Assembly (NCBI RefSeq): GCF_028473145.1
Contig: NZ_CP092370.1
Location: 1-64,000 of the forward strand
Length of the DNA: 64,000 nt
Reading direction: 5' to 3'
Source: Flavobacterium sp. CBA20B-1
GTDB lineage: Bacteria; Bacteroidota; Bacteroidia; Flavobacteriales; Flavobacteriaceae
A program made the position numbers and the translations under genes. Shown in pieces: positions 1-7,970 of this stretch. The stretch's first letter is position 1. The number at the start of each line of letters is the position of its first letter. Below the pieces are notes generated by a model. It made no database searches, had not been told where the DNA came from, and was given only the letters and a program-made list of their open reading frames with translations.

Positions 1-1440
1 ATGCTTGACTATACACAAGAAACCGCAATATCTGTTTGGAATCGTTGTCTTCAATACATAAAAGACAACATTGGCGATCAGGCGTTCAAAACTTGGTTTG
101 AACCAATTGAGGCTATTGAGTTAACAGAAAACGCTTTGTATATTCAAGTTCCTAGCAAATTCTTCTACGAATGGTTAGAAGAACATTATGTAAAGGTATT
201 AAAATCTGCATTAACTAAGGAACTTGGTCCTAAAGCAAAGTTATTGTATAAAATTAAAATGGAAAATACTTCGGGAACCAAACAACCGTTCACCGAACAA
301 TTACCTAGTACGCAGAGAGAGCCTGTTAAAACGCAGGAGTTAGATGTTCCTGTGCAAACCAAAAACCCCGAATTAAAAAATCCGTTTGTAATTCCTGGCA
401 TACGAAATGTTAAGATTGAATCGCAGTTAAATTCTAACTACAGTTTTGATAACTTTTTGGAAGGCGAATCGAACCGTTTGGCACGAAGTGCAGGTATGGC
501 TGTTGCCAACAAACCCGGCGGAACCGCTTTTAACCCGTTATTGATTTACGGAGGTGTTGGCTTAGGAAAAACACACTTGGCACACGCAATTGGAGTAGAA
601 ATTAAAGAGAAACATCCCGAAAAAACGGTATTATATATTTCGGCCGAAGTTTTCACGCAGCAATATGTAGATTCGGTTAGAAAACAAACCCGTAACGATT
701 TCATTTATTTTTATCAATTAATTGATGTATTAATTGTTGATGATATCCAATTTTTATCTGGAAAATCGGGAACGCAAGATGTATTTTTCCATATTTTCAA
801 CTATCTGCATCAAAACGGAAAACAAGTTATTTTAACTTCAGACAAAGCACCCGTTGATATGCAGGATATCGAACAGCGTTTGTTATCTCGCTTTAAATGG
901 GGACTTTCGGCAGAAATTATGCACCCCGATTTTGAAACACGTGTGAATATTTTAAAAAATATTTTATACCGCGACGGAGTGGAGATTCCAAACGATGTGG
1001 TGGAATATGTTGCAAAGCACGTTAAAACAAATGTTCGCGAATTAGAAGGTGCGATTATTTCGTTAATTGCACAATCGTCTTTCAATAAAAAAGAAGTAAC
1101 GATAGAACTTGCGAAAAATGTAATTGAGAAATTCGTTAAAAATATACGAAAAGAAATTTCGATTGATTATATCCAAAAAATTGTATCCGATTATTTTGAT
1201 TTAGATATAGAAACACTTTGTTCCAAATCACGCAAGCGAAACATTGTGCAAGCAAGACAATTGGCTATGTTTTTTGCAAAAAAATACACCAAATCATCAT
1301 TGGCAAATATAGGTTCGCAAATAGGTGATCGCGACCATGCTACGGTTTTACACGCTTGCAAAACGGTTGATAATTTATTGGAAACCGACAAAGAGTTTAA
1401 AGTACATTTTGAAGATATCAACAAAAAATTATCTATGTAA
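1..1440 (+). CDS. dnaA: Chromosomal replication initiator protein DnaA
   Basis: DnaA binds DnaA boxes at the origin, forms an ATP-dependent filament and opens the duplex. The 479-residue protein shows the full architecture: an N-terminal DnaB-interaction domain (about residues 1-85), a short variable linker, the AAA+ core with Walker A GGVGLGKTH (184-192) and Walker B LIVDDIQFL (244-252), and a C-terminal DNA-binding domain with the signature DRDHATVLHA near residue 450. The window starts on its ATG, so its promoter and any upstream origin are not visible. The next gene overlaps its stop by one base (TAATG), suggesting translational coupling. Confidence 0.98.
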   Translation: MLDYTQETAISVWNRCLQYIKDNIGDQAFKTWFEPIEAIELTENALYIQVPSKFFYEWLEEHYVKVLKSALTKELGPKAKLLYKIKMENTSGTKQPFTEQLPSTQREPVKTQELDVPVQTKNPELKNPFVIPGIRNVKIESQLNSNYSFDNFLEGESNRLARSAGMAVANKPGGTAFNPLLIYGGVGLGKTHLAHAIGVEIKEKHPEKTVLYISAEVFTQQYVDSVRKQTRNDFIYFYQLIDVLIVDDIQFLSGKSGTQDVFFHIFNYLHQNGKQVILTSDKAPVDMQDIEQRLLSRFKWGLSAEIMHPDFETRVNILKNILYRDGVEIPNDVVEYVAKHVKTNVRELEGAIISLIAQSSFNKKEVTIELAKNVIEKFVKNIRKEISIDYIQKIVSDYFDLDIETLCSKSRKRNIVQARQLAMFFAKKYTKSSLANIGSQIGDRDHATVLHACKTVDNLLETDKEFKVHFEDINKKLSM

Positions 1441-1898
1441 TGGCCAAAATTTTAATGGTTTGTTTAGGAAATATTTGTAGATCGCCCTTGGCAGAGGGTA
1501 TTTTAAAATCAAAACTAAATTCTGATCGGTTTATAGTAGATTCTGCAGGAACAGGCGCTTGGCATTCGGGAGAATTACCCGACAAACGCTCAATTGCCGT
1601 TGCAAAAAAGTATGGTGTGGATTTAACTACCCAACGCGCAAGACAATTTACTTTAGAAGATTTTGACAACTTTGATTATATCTATGTGATGGATCAAAGC
1701 AACTATAAAAATGTGTGCCGTTTAGCTCCTACAAACGAAGCAATTAACAAGGTGCAGTTTATTTTAAACGAACTGTATCCCGACCAAAACAAAGAAGTTC
1801 CCGATCCATATTACGGTGGCGACAATGGTTTTGAGGATGTTTATAATATGCTGAACGATGCTTGCGAAAAAATAAAAATTAAACTAGAAAACGCTTAA
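1440..1898 (+). CDS. Low-molecular-weight protein tyrosine phosphatase
   Basis: Cytoplasmic phosphatase that dephosphorylates phosphotyrosine, or possibly phosphoarginine, proteins. The 152-residue protein has the active-site loop CLGNICRS (C8 nucleophile, R14) at its N-terminus and the acid motif DPYYGG near residue 122, both diagnostic for the family, and is of normal length. Its ATG overlaps the dnaA stop codon, so the two are probably co-transcribed. The gene's last codons form the left arm of a terminator hairpin. Substrates cannot be inferred from position. Confidence 0.95.
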   Translation: MAKILMVCLGNICRSPLAEGILKSKLNSDRFIVDSAGTGAWHSGELPDKRSIAVAKKYGVDLTTQRARQFTLEDFDNFDYIYVMDQSNYKNVCRLAPTNEAINKVQFILNELYPDQNKEVPDPYYGGDNGFEDVYNMLNDACEKIKIKLENA

Positions 1899-1910
1899 GG
1901 GCGTTTTTTT
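1888..1910 (+). terminator. Rho-independent terminator after the phosphatase gene
   Basis: AAAACGC (1888-1894) and GCGTTTT (1901-1907) pair around a six-base loop and run into seven Ts. The left arm overlaps the last codons of the phosphatase gene. It likely ends the dnaA-phosphatase transcript. Confidence 0.75.
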
Positions 1911-1937
1911 ATGTTTTTCTGGTTTGAACAGTTATTA

Positions 1938-2576
1938 ATGAAAAAGTACTTTTCTTATAAAATAGATTTTAAATTATTAGTTCTTCTAATAATAACTTTT
2001 ATTGTTTTTACAATTATAGGAACAGTTTCACATGAAAGTGGTCATTACATAGCAGCAAAATTTGTTGGATTAGATGCACTTATACATTATGCATCTACAA
2101 GCATACTAATTCCTGATGACTTTAAAGGAGTTATTACCCAATCGGATCAACTTTTATTTACTCTCGGCGGTCCTTTACAAACCATTATAACAGGAACACT
2201 TGGATTACTTCTGTTATATTTCAATCGAAAAAAAATTAGTTCCGAAAAACTAAAAACTGCTCATTGGTTTTATATTTTTCTTTCTCTTTTTTGGTTAAGA
2301 CAAACTTTTAATTTTATAATTGTAGTGACAAAGTACTTTATGAATGGTCGTTATCCAAAAAAAATGGACGAGATAAAAATTGCCCGCAATTTAGATATTA
2401 ATGATTTTAGTATTTTAATACCTACAGCATTCATTGGAATATTTGTAACTTTATTTATTATTTTCAAATACATTCCATACCACCAAAGATTTACTTTCAT
2501 AATCTCAGGATTAATCGGAGGTAGTTTAGGTTTTTATTTATGGTTGGTGTTATTTGGAAAATTTATACTTCCTTAA
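1938..2576 (+). CDS. Membrane protein with HExxH motif (M50-like)
   Basis: A 212-residue polytopic membrane protein with about five or six hydrophobic segments. HESGH (residues 32-36) lies at the end of the first hydrophobic segment, and a GGPLQT stretch follows the second. This arrangement resembles intramembrane zinc metalloproteases of the M50/site-2 type, but I do not see a clear third zinc ligand motif, so proteolysis is an inference. I chose the ATG at 1938 over 1911, because 1911 lies directly on the T-tract of the preceding terminator. It sits alone between the phosphatase and the RsmI-like gene. Confidence 0.6.
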   Translation: MKKYFSYKIDFKLLVLLIITFIVFTIIGTVSHESGHYIAAKFVGLDALIHYASTSILIPDDFKGVITQSDQLLFTLGGPLQTIITGTLGLLLLYFNRKKISSEKLKTAHWFYIFLSLFWLRQTFNFIIVVTKYFMNGRYPKKMDEIKIARNLDINDFSILIPTAFIGIFVTLFIIFKYIPYHQRFTFIISGLIGGSLGFYLWLVLFGKFILP

Positions 2577-2585
2577 TTATTTTTT

Positions 2586-3299
2586 ATGACAACATTTGGC
2601 ACCTTATATTTAATTCCGGTAATGTTAGGCGATACAGCTGCAAACGAGGTTTTACCCGCAAGTGTAATGCGAGCGGTTTCGTTAATTGACGATTATGTTG
2701 TTGAAAACAGCAAAGTTGCCCGCAAGTTTATAAAAGCTATTGATTCAACTAAAGTTCAGGCTACTTTAAATTTGTTCGAACTGAACAAACATACCGATGC
2801 GAAAGAATTAAAAACGTTTATTCAGCCCTTATTGGAAGGAAAAAACATGGGATTAATGAGCGATGCAGGTTGCCCAGGCGTTGCAGATCCGGGGGCAGTG
2901 ATTGTGGCAATGGCACATGAAAAAGGCATAAAAGTGGTGCCGCTTACAGGTCCATCATCCATTCTGCTTTCGTTGATGGGTTCGGGTATGAACGGGCAAT
3001 CGTTTACTTTTAACGGATACCTTCCTATTGATAAATCAGATAAAAAAGCCCTATTGAAAAATTTGGAAAAATGGTCGTTTGAAAGAAATCAGTCGCAACT
3101 TTTTATTGAAACGCCTTATCGAAACAATCAATTGATGGAAGAAATGGTTCAAACATTGCATCCAAACACTTCGCTGTGCGTTGCGTGTGACTTAACCTTA
3201 CCAACTGAAATTATGCTGACAAAACCTATAAGCTTCTGGAAAAAACATAAAATAGATTTGCACAAACGTCCGTGTATCTTTATTATTCACAAAAAATAA
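2586..3299 (+). CDS. SAM-dependent methyltransferase, RsmI-like
   Basis: Tetrapyrrole-methylase-fold methyltransferase of the RsmI group, which 2'-O-methylates C1402 of 16S rRNA. In this 237-residue protein the visible features are LYLIPVMLGD at the N-terminus, the SAM-site motif MSDAGCPGVADPG near residues 92-104, and LTGPSS followed by FNGYLP. It is shorter than the roughly 285-residue E. coli RsmI. Bacteroidota often carry a short and a long paralogue, so the exact substrate is uncertain. It starts nine bases after the preceding gene. Confidence 0.85.
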   Translation: MTTFGTLYLIPVMLGDTAANEVLPASVMRAVSLIDDYVVENSKVARKFIKAIDSTKVQATLNLFELNKHTDAKELKTFIQPLLEGKNMGLMSDAGCPGVADPGAVIVAMAHEKGIKVVPLTGPSSILLSLMGSGMNGQSFTFNGYLPIDKSDKKALLKNLEKWSFERNQSQLFIETPYRNNQLMEEMVQTLHPNTSLCVACDLTLPTEIMLTKPISFWKKHKIDLHKRPCIFIIHKK

Positions 3300-3325
3300 T
3301 CCCAACCAAACGGCTGGGATTTTTC
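3299..3325. terminator. Terminator between convergent genes
   Basis: ATCCCAACC (3299-3307) pairs with GGCTGGGAT (3312-3320), with one mismatch, followed by a short T-run. It sits exactly between the ends of the RsmI-like gene and the minus-strand gene at 3328. Confidence 0.65.
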
Positions 3326-3327
3326 TA

Positions 3328-3939
3328 TTATTTTACAAATCTAAAGCTCTCAATATTTTTCTTTATAAAATCATTTAATTCTCCTTTATTTACCACTAAA
3401 ATATCTACTACTCCATTAGAGTAATGATAAACTTCATTTACCTGAATTTTCTTATCCAATGATTCTATATAAATATTATTCTCAAACAAAAGTTCCTCAT
3501 AAGACTTGAAACTTCTTACTAATCCTTTTCCAAGTAAATCAATTGGGTCATCTTCGACTATATGCTTTTTGTTTCTTTTATATTTTTTTAATTTCCATTT
3601 TGTAAGTTTAGCATTCTCAAGATCACTTTTTCTTCCAGCATCAATACTAATTAATTGATCATTTTCGTAAAGAATTGTAAGATTTTTATCAAGTTGCATC
3701 CACCATTTAATTTCAATAAAAGGTAATTCAAATTGATATTTATTGTACAGAATTATTTGTTTATCTGTTATTCCCGGTATTTTTGAATCAAAGTTTATAA
3801 GGGCTTTACAATTGATTTTTTTAATAGTAAAATCATGTCCTTTCGTTATAATAGAGTTAGTTGCAATTTGTGCATTGCAATAACATAGGTTTAAAAACAA
3901 AAAGAATCTAATAAAATATCTCATCATATTATCTGGCAT
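3328..3939 (-). CDS. Hypothetical secreted protein
   Basis: I do not recognise a family. The 203-residue protein begins with a short basic stretch and a hydrophobic segment ending in CYCNAQ, which looks like a signal peptide, so it is probably periplasmic or exported. The mature part is rich in Lys, Asp and Ile with several predicted beta strands and no catalytic motif. Starts at 3927 or 3924 (MMRYFIRFF) would give a better-proportioned signal peptide than 3939. It is a lone gene with a terminator on either side. Confidence 0.6.
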   Translation of the reverse strand: MPDNMMRYFIRFFLFLNLCYCNAQIATNSIITKGHDFTIKKINCKALINFDSKIPGITDKQIILYNKYQFELPFIEIKWWMQLDKNLTILYENDQLISIDAGRKSDLENAKLTKWKLKKYKRNKKHIVEDDPIDLLGKGLVRSFKSYEELLFENNIYIESLDKKIQVNEVYHYSNGVVDILVVNKGELNDFIKKNIESFRFVK

Positions 3940-3971
3940 ACAGCTATAAATATATGAATAACTAATAAAAA

Positions 3972-4002
3972 AATAAGCAAAAACATAAAGTTTTGCTTAT
4001 TT
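3972..4002. terminator. Bidirectional terminator after the DUF6787 gene
   Basis: AATAAGCAAAA and TTTTGCTTATT form an 11-bp stem around an eight-base loop, with A- and T-runs on the two sides. It overlaps the stop codon of the minus-strand gene at 3997. Confidence 0.7.
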
Positions 4003-4308
4003 TTTTATTCCATATAAAAATCCTAACCGCATTCGGATCAGCATCTTCTTAACAAAATTCCAGAAAAACTTGTGCTGCCCAAATAAGGTGCCTATGATAA
4101 TCAATAAAACCTTGTAAACAGGCAAAATTAAAATTAACGACAACGGCCAATAGATCAACGGGTGCAAACTTTCTTTTGTAATACCAATCATTTCTAAAAT
4201 AGGTCTTGTAATATAAGCCGAAGTGCTTCCGGTTATAGCAAAAACCACCAAAATTATAATAAATTGAAAATTAGAAGTTATTCCCCACTTTTCCTTTAAT
4301 GATGCCAT
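3997..4308 (-). CDS. Small membrane protein, DUF6787 family
   Basis: A 103-residue inner-membrane protein with two hydrophobic helices (about residues 14-34 and 48-74) and a strongly basic C-terminal tail (KKMLIRMRLGFLYGIKK). I match it from memory to the flavobacterial DUF6787 family, sometimes mislabelled as prolipoprotein diacylglyceryl transferase; it has none of that enzyme's residues. It lies 34 bases downstream of the DUF6146 lipoprotein gene on the same strand, a pairing I recall from related genomes. The function is unknown. Confidence 0.6.
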   Translation of the reverse strand: MASLKEKWGITSNFQFIIILVVFAITGSTSAYITRPILEMIGITKESLHPLIYWPLSLILILPVYKVLLIIIGTLFGQHKFFWNFVKKMLIRMRLGFLYGIKK

Positions 4309-4342
4309 AGTGCAATTATTTCTCGTTGCAAATTTACATTAT

Positions 4343-4744
4343 TTAATCTAATTTTAAATTATTCATCCGTTGATAATACAACAAATAATGGTACAGCATA
4401 TAATTCACTTCATATCCATAATGGGTTTGGTTGTTGTAATCAATAGTATAATCAATTCCGCTGTTTGGTTGCAGTGCTTTCGCATTCCATTGCTGCACCC
4501 ATCTTCGGTTTTTGTTTTCTAAATAATCTATCGAATAATGACCTTTTGGCATGCGATTAGTATTAAACCATCGCTCAAAACCGTTATCCATAATAATTAC
4601 TTCATATTCTAAATCGGGATTTGAAAGGGTTACTTTTCCATTTTCAATCTTAGTTGCACTTTTGTCTGCCCCTGTTTTGGTTTGAGCCACGCAGCCCATC
4701 ATTCCAAAAATTATCATATATAAATACCAATGCCGCTTTTTCAT
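4343..4744 (-). CDS. DUF6146 family lipoprotein
   Basis: A 133-residue protein with an N-terminal hydrophobic stretch ending in the lipobox-like MMGC, so probably an outer-membrane-facing lipoprotein. The body carries the pattern EYEVIIMDNGFERWFNT, then YLENKNRRWVQQWN and YGYEVNYMLYHYLLYYQ, which I recognise as the DUF6146 family of Flavobacteriia. Function unknown. It is divergent from prfB, with only 62 bases between the two starts, and is followed by the DUF6787 gene. Confidence 0.7.
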   Translation of the reverse strand: MKKRHWYLYMIIFGMMGCVAQTKTGADKSATKIENGKVTLSNPDLEYEVIIMDNGFERWFNTNRMPKGHYSIDYLENKNRRWVQQWNAKALQPNSGIDYTIDYNNQTHYGYEVNYMLYHYLLYYQRMNNLKLD

Positions 4745-4767
4745 TTTTTTATTGTTTAAGATAGATG

Positions 4768-4775
4768 TACATTTG
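4768..4775 (+). promoter_or_regulatory. -7 promoter element of prfB
   Basis: TACATTTG matches the Bacteroidota -7 consensus TAnnTTTG and lies 31 bases before the prfB start, in the divergent region shared with the DUF6146 gene. No TTG is at the ideal spacing; the nearest is 13 bases upstream. Confidence 0.45.
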
Positions 4776-4806
4776 TTTTTATAAATCTAACAAAAATCAT
4801 ACAAAA

Positions 4807-5908
4807 ATGGTTACAACAGATCAAATAAAAGGTCTTATGGATCGCCTTGGTGCGTTAAGGAGGTATCTTTGACATCGATCAGAAATTAATTGAGATACAA
4901 AACGAAGAAGAAAAAACATTTGATCCTGATTTTTGGAACAATGCCAAAGAAGCCGAAATCATTGTTAGAAATATTCGTTCAAAAAAGAAATGGGTAGAAG
5001 GCTACCAAAGTGCACAAAGCAATGCAGAAGAACTACAAGTTTTGATGGAGTTTTTTGCTGAAGGAGAAGCTTCGGAAGATGACGTTCAAAAACAATATGA
5101 AGCAACACTAGCGATTGTTGAAGATTTAGAGTTTAGAAACATGCTTTCAGACGAGGGCGACAGTATGAGTGCGGTTTTGCAAATTACTGCCGGTGCTGGT
5201 GGAACCGAAAGTTGTGATTGGGCTGCCATGCTTATGCGAATGTATTTAATGTGGGGCGAAAAAAACGGTTACAAAATTAAAGAACTGAATTTTCAAGAAG
5301 GTGATGTGGCTGGAATAAAAACAGTTACCTTAGAGTTTGAAGGCGAATTTTCGTTTGGTTACTTAAAAGGTGAAAACGGCGTGCATCGTTTGGTTCGAAT
5401 TTCTCCGTTTGATAGCAATGCAAAGCGCCACACCTCATTTGCGTCGGTATATGTGTATCCTTTGGCAGATGATACCATTGAAATTGAAATCAATCCGTCT
5501 GATATTTCGTGGGAAACCATGCGATCATCGGGTGCAGGCGGGCAAAACGTAAATAAGGTTGAAACAGCCGTGCGTTTGCGCCACCACCCAACGGGAATTA
5601 TTATCGAGAATTCGGAAACACGATCGCAGCTCGACAATAAAACCAAAGCCATGCAGTTGCTTAAATCACAATTGTACGAAATGGAGTTAAAGAAACGTCA
5701 GGCGAAGCGCGATGAAATCGAAGCAAACAAAATGAAAATTGAATGGGGTTCGCAAATCAGGAATTATGTGATGCATCCATACAAATTGGTAAAAGATGTG
5801 CGCACACAACTTGAAACCAGCGATGTGGACAATGTAATGAACGGCGGAATTGATCCATTCCTAAAAGCTTATTTAATGATGATGGGGCAAAAAGAAAATG
5901 AATCTTAA
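4807..5908 (+). CDS. prfB: Peptide chain release factor 2 (programmed +1 frameshift)
   Basis: RF2 recognises UGA and UAA and triggers peptide release. The coding region is split. Frame one runs from ATG 4807 through codon 21 (CTT, 4867-4869) to an in-frame TGA at 4870-4872. Skipping T4870 continues as GAC and reads through to 5908, giving 366 residues. The recoding site is textbook: AGGAGG (4858-4863) just upstream of TATCTTTGAC. The downstream part has the SPF anticodon-like tripeptide ([14 protein letters not shown]) and the catalytic GGQ loop ([11 protein letters not shown]). Annotating only the long second frame from 5042 would lose the N-terminal domain. The frameshift makes RF2 synthesis self-limiting. 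Confidence 0.97.
4858..4873 (+). promoter_or_regulatory. RF2 programmed frameshift site
   Basis: AGGAGG-TAT-CTT-TGA-C. The Shine-Dalgarno-like hexamer is three bases before the slippery CTT and the UGA stop is followed by C, a poor termination context. When RF2 is scarce the ribosome slips +1 and makes full-length RF2. Confidence 0.95.
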
Positions 5909-5943
5909 CAACGACTCATAAGCTATTGTAAACTAACATCCTC

Positions 5944-5970
5944 TTAAAGATTTGTAAGATTTTTTTATTA
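5944..5970 (+). terminator. Weak terminator candidate after prfB
   Basis: TCTTA and TAAGA pair around an eight-base loop and are followed by a run of seven Ts. The stem is only five base pairs, so this is a weak call. Confidence 0.4.
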
Positions 5971-6003
5971 TATTAGAAAAACACTAATTTATAGCGCATA
6001 TAC

Positions 6004-6017
6004 AGCCAAAATTGGCT
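6004..6017. repeat. Short palindrome upstream of accessory gene
   Basis: AGCCAA-AA-TTGGCT, perfect six-base arms. It lies in the 185-base region between prfB and the membrane protein gene at 6094, which reads like cassette-edge DNA rather than like a core intergenic region. Confidence 0.4.
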
Positions 6018-6093
6018 AGATTGACGTTGTAATGTTGCGGATGCAAATGAGTTGGTGACTATAATAGAAAACCCCCACGACACATAAAGACTA

Positions 6094-6714
6094 ATGACAA
6101 GAAATCAGTGGAAAGCTATAATCGTAATAAACGTACTGACAATTTTTTTGGTGCTTTCACCTTTTTTGCCAGGACCGAGCTTTTTAAGTAGACCGACAAA
6201 CCTAATTTTCAGCTTAGCACAACTAGGTAGCATTTTCGGGCTTTTACTAATACCTATTGGACTAGTTTGGACATTTAACCAAATGAAAAAACAAGACAAA
6301 AAAGTTTTCCCTGTATTACTTTGGACAGTTCCTCTATTTGCTTTTGTTTTCTCTATTTGGGGTTCAGGACTTGCAAGAGAATTAAGTAGGACAGTTGCAA
6401 TTAATAATGCCGATAAATTAATATTGGCTATTGAGATATTCAAGCAAAAGAATGGCTTCTATCCAAAAAAAATCAATCAATTAGAACCAGAATTTCTAAA
6501 AAGTATTCCAAAGCCTTGGGTAATGGGAATTTCAGCATACGACTACGAGAAGAAATCAGACAACTATAATTTGACATTTACCCAAAACGTGATTATCGGG
6601 TTTAATTTTGAAGTTGTTGTTTACGACCCGACAGAAAAACACAAAGCAGAAAGAGAACTGACAACTTTATATGAAACAGGTAAAGACAAGTGGAAATACT
6701 ATTTTTATGACTGA
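6094..6714 (+). CDS. Hypothetical membrane protein
   Basis: A 206-residue protein with three N-terminal hydrophobic helices (about residues 9-26, 36-62 and 72-92) and a soluble C-terminal half of about 105 residues. The start of the soluble part, LILAIEIFKQKNGFYPKKINQLEPEFLKSIPKPW, resembles the short helix-loop found after the N-terminal helix of type II pseudopilin-like proteins, but no prepilin site is present. I assign no function. It stands alone between hairpin-rich spacers in an accessory patch. Confidence 0.55.
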   Translation: MTRNQWKAIIVINVLTIFLVLSPFLPGPSFLSRPTNLIFSLAQLGSIFGLLLIPIGLVWTFNQMKKQDKKVFPVLLWTVPLFAFVFSIWGSGLARELSRTVAINNADKLILAIEIFKQKNGFYPKKINQLEPEFLKSIPKPWVMGISAYDYEKKSDNYNLTFTQNVIIGFNFEVVVYDPTEKHKAERELTTLYETGKDKWKYYFYD

Positions 6715-6735
6715 AAGTAAAAGTTAATTTAAATT

Positions 6736-6771
6736 GACACTAAAAAACTACGGCTACAAGGTTTTTGTGTC
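6736..6771. repeat. Imperfect hairpin with an extrahelical base (cassette-like edge 1)
   Basis: GACAC-T-AAAAAAC (6736-6748) pairs with GTTTTTGTGTC (6761-6771), leaving an unpaired T in the left arm and a loop containing CTACGGCTACAAG. It immediately follows the 206-residue membrane protein gene. Confidence 0.45.
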
Positions 6772-6866
6772 AGGCGGGCTGAAGTGCTAAATTCAGGTTT
6801 TGTACTTCTATGAAAATTGATATATTAGCTAAACGGTTCGGATCCGAAAGCCCTTCAGAACGCTAA

Positions 6867-6916
6867 GCCCAAAAACGTCAGACTGTGAAAAAACTGCACT
6901 GTCTGACGTTGGGGGC
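6867..6916. repeat. Long imperfect hairpin (cassette-like edge 2)
   Basis: AACGTCAGAC (6874-6883) and GTCTGACGTT (6901-6910) are perfect inverted arms around 17 bases. The stem extends through an internal bulge to GCCC (6867-6870) and GGGC (6913-6916). It lies 18 bases before the next gene. The shape is reminiscent of integron attC sites, but the core triplets do not fit the RYYYAAC/GTTRRRY rule cleanly. Confidence 0.5.
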
Positions 6917-6934
6917 AATATTAACAACACGACA

Positions 6935-7633
6935 ATGAAACGACATTTTTTAATATGGTTGATAGTTTTAAATACCTTGACAAGTTGCAATGGACAGACA
7001 ACAAAGTATTTTGAACCTACTGATATAAACGATAGGACAAAAGAGTTCATTTCAAAAGGTAAATGGATTTCTCTTGCAGACAAAGAACGAATTGATGGTT
7101 ACACACGTATTGGAGACTCTATTTTTGGGGGTGAAATAGCTTGTAATATTAAGCCATTACAAAACATTGACATTGTAACATTCAAGGTATTACCAGGAAC
7201 TCAATATGCTAAAGACAAAAACTACGTTTACTATCCATTGGTAATACCTTGCGATGACTATACAGACTGCGGTGTTTGTTATTATAGCAAAGTAATTATT
7301 GAAGGTGCAAACCCGACAAGTTTTCGTTATTTAGGCAAAGATTATGCAACAGATGGTAAATATGTTTTTTTTCGTGGAAAACTATTACAAGCTGCAGACG
7401 GTGCAACTTTTAATGTAATTGAAGGACCAGAATTCTTTTTCTTTGCAACTGACAAAAACAATGTTTACAAACACGATAAGGTATTTCCAAATGCTGACCC
7501 AAAAACATTTTTTTATAATAATTCAGACCCGAGAAACAAAGAATCTGACTATGACAAAAGATTTATCATTAGTGACAAAGACAATACATGGGAATACATA
7601 CCACCACACCAGATAAAAAAGATAAAAAAATGA
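6935..7633 (+). CDS. DKNYY-family lipoprotein
   Basis: A 232-residue protein with a lipoprotein signal (lipobox LTSC, Cys18). The body contains repeated DKNxVY-type motifs: KDKNYVYYPLVI (about residue 93), TDGKYVFFRGKLL (about 142) and ATDKNNVYKHDKVF (about 171). This is the hallmark of the DKNYY repeat family of surface proteins, whose role is unknown. The gene sits between cassette-like hairpins and a terminator, with no operon partner, so it is probably an independently acquired unit. Confidence 0.75.
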   Translation: MKRHFLIWLIVLNTLTSCNGQTTKYFEPTDINDRTKEFISKGKWISLADKERIDGYTRIGDSIFGGEIACNIKPLQNIDIVTFKVLPGTQYAKDKNYVYYPLVIPCDDYTDCGVCYYSKVIIEGANPTSFRYLGKDYATDGKYVFFRGKLLQAADGATFNVIEGPEFFFFATDKNNVYKHDKVFPNADPKTFFYNNSDPRNKESDYDKRFIISDKDNTWEYIPPHQIKKIKK

Positions 7634-7703
7634 AAAATACTACCACCAAAACGGGTAACTGCCACACAACTCCTTTTTTTAAAATAGTTCTAAAAACATA
7701 AAA

Positions 7704-7746
7704 AATAAGCCTCGTTTAAGTACGTTTAAGCGAGGTTTATTTTTTA
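7704..7746 (+). terminator. Terminator after the DKNYY gene
   Basis: AATAAGCCTCG (7704-7714) pairs with CGAGGTTTATT (7731-7741), with one G-T pair, followed by a T-run. Inner bases CGTTTAA/TTTAAGCG add to the stem. Confidence 0.7.
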
Positions 7747-7919
7747 GCTAGCAATTGAAACTCTAAAATTTGAATAGTTTACCATTGTGTTTTTGAAGGC
7801 TGAAAAGGCGCTTTTCTTAACAAACTTAAGCAAATTAGTGTAGTTGAATCATGTTTCTTTAAAACTATTTGAACACATTCTAGCAAATGCATCATTTTTG
7901 AAATTATTTCTATAAAAAT
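7747..7919 (-). pseudogene. Possible coding relic, otherwise empty spacer
   Basis: The stretch 7634-7970 has no intact gene. On the minus strand, 7752-7919 reads as about 55 codons with a single in-frame TGA. The fragment includes NNFKNDAFARMCSNSFK and, after the stop, FVKKSAFSAFKNTMVNYS, then ends at a TAA. The residue mix looks protein-like, but I cannot assign a family. It may be the tail of a decayed mobile-element gene, or chance. Confidence 0.25.
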
Positions 7920-7920
7920 A

Positions 7921-7946
7921 CCCCAAATAGTGTTTAACTTTTTGGG
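7921..7946 (-). terminator. Terminator of valS
   Basis: CCCCAAA (7921-7927) and TTTGGGG (7940-7946) form the stem. Read on the minus strand it is followed by a T-rich stretch, 25 bases beyond the valS stop. Confidence 0.6.
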
Positions 7947-7970
7947 GCATATTCATAAAGCTGAATTTTT

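Noticed and set aside
6867-6916. Hairpin called as a true integron attC site
   Set aside because: The AAC and GTT core triplets lack the full RYYYAAC and GTTRRRY contexts and no tyrosine integrase gene is in the window. Kept only as attC-like structure.
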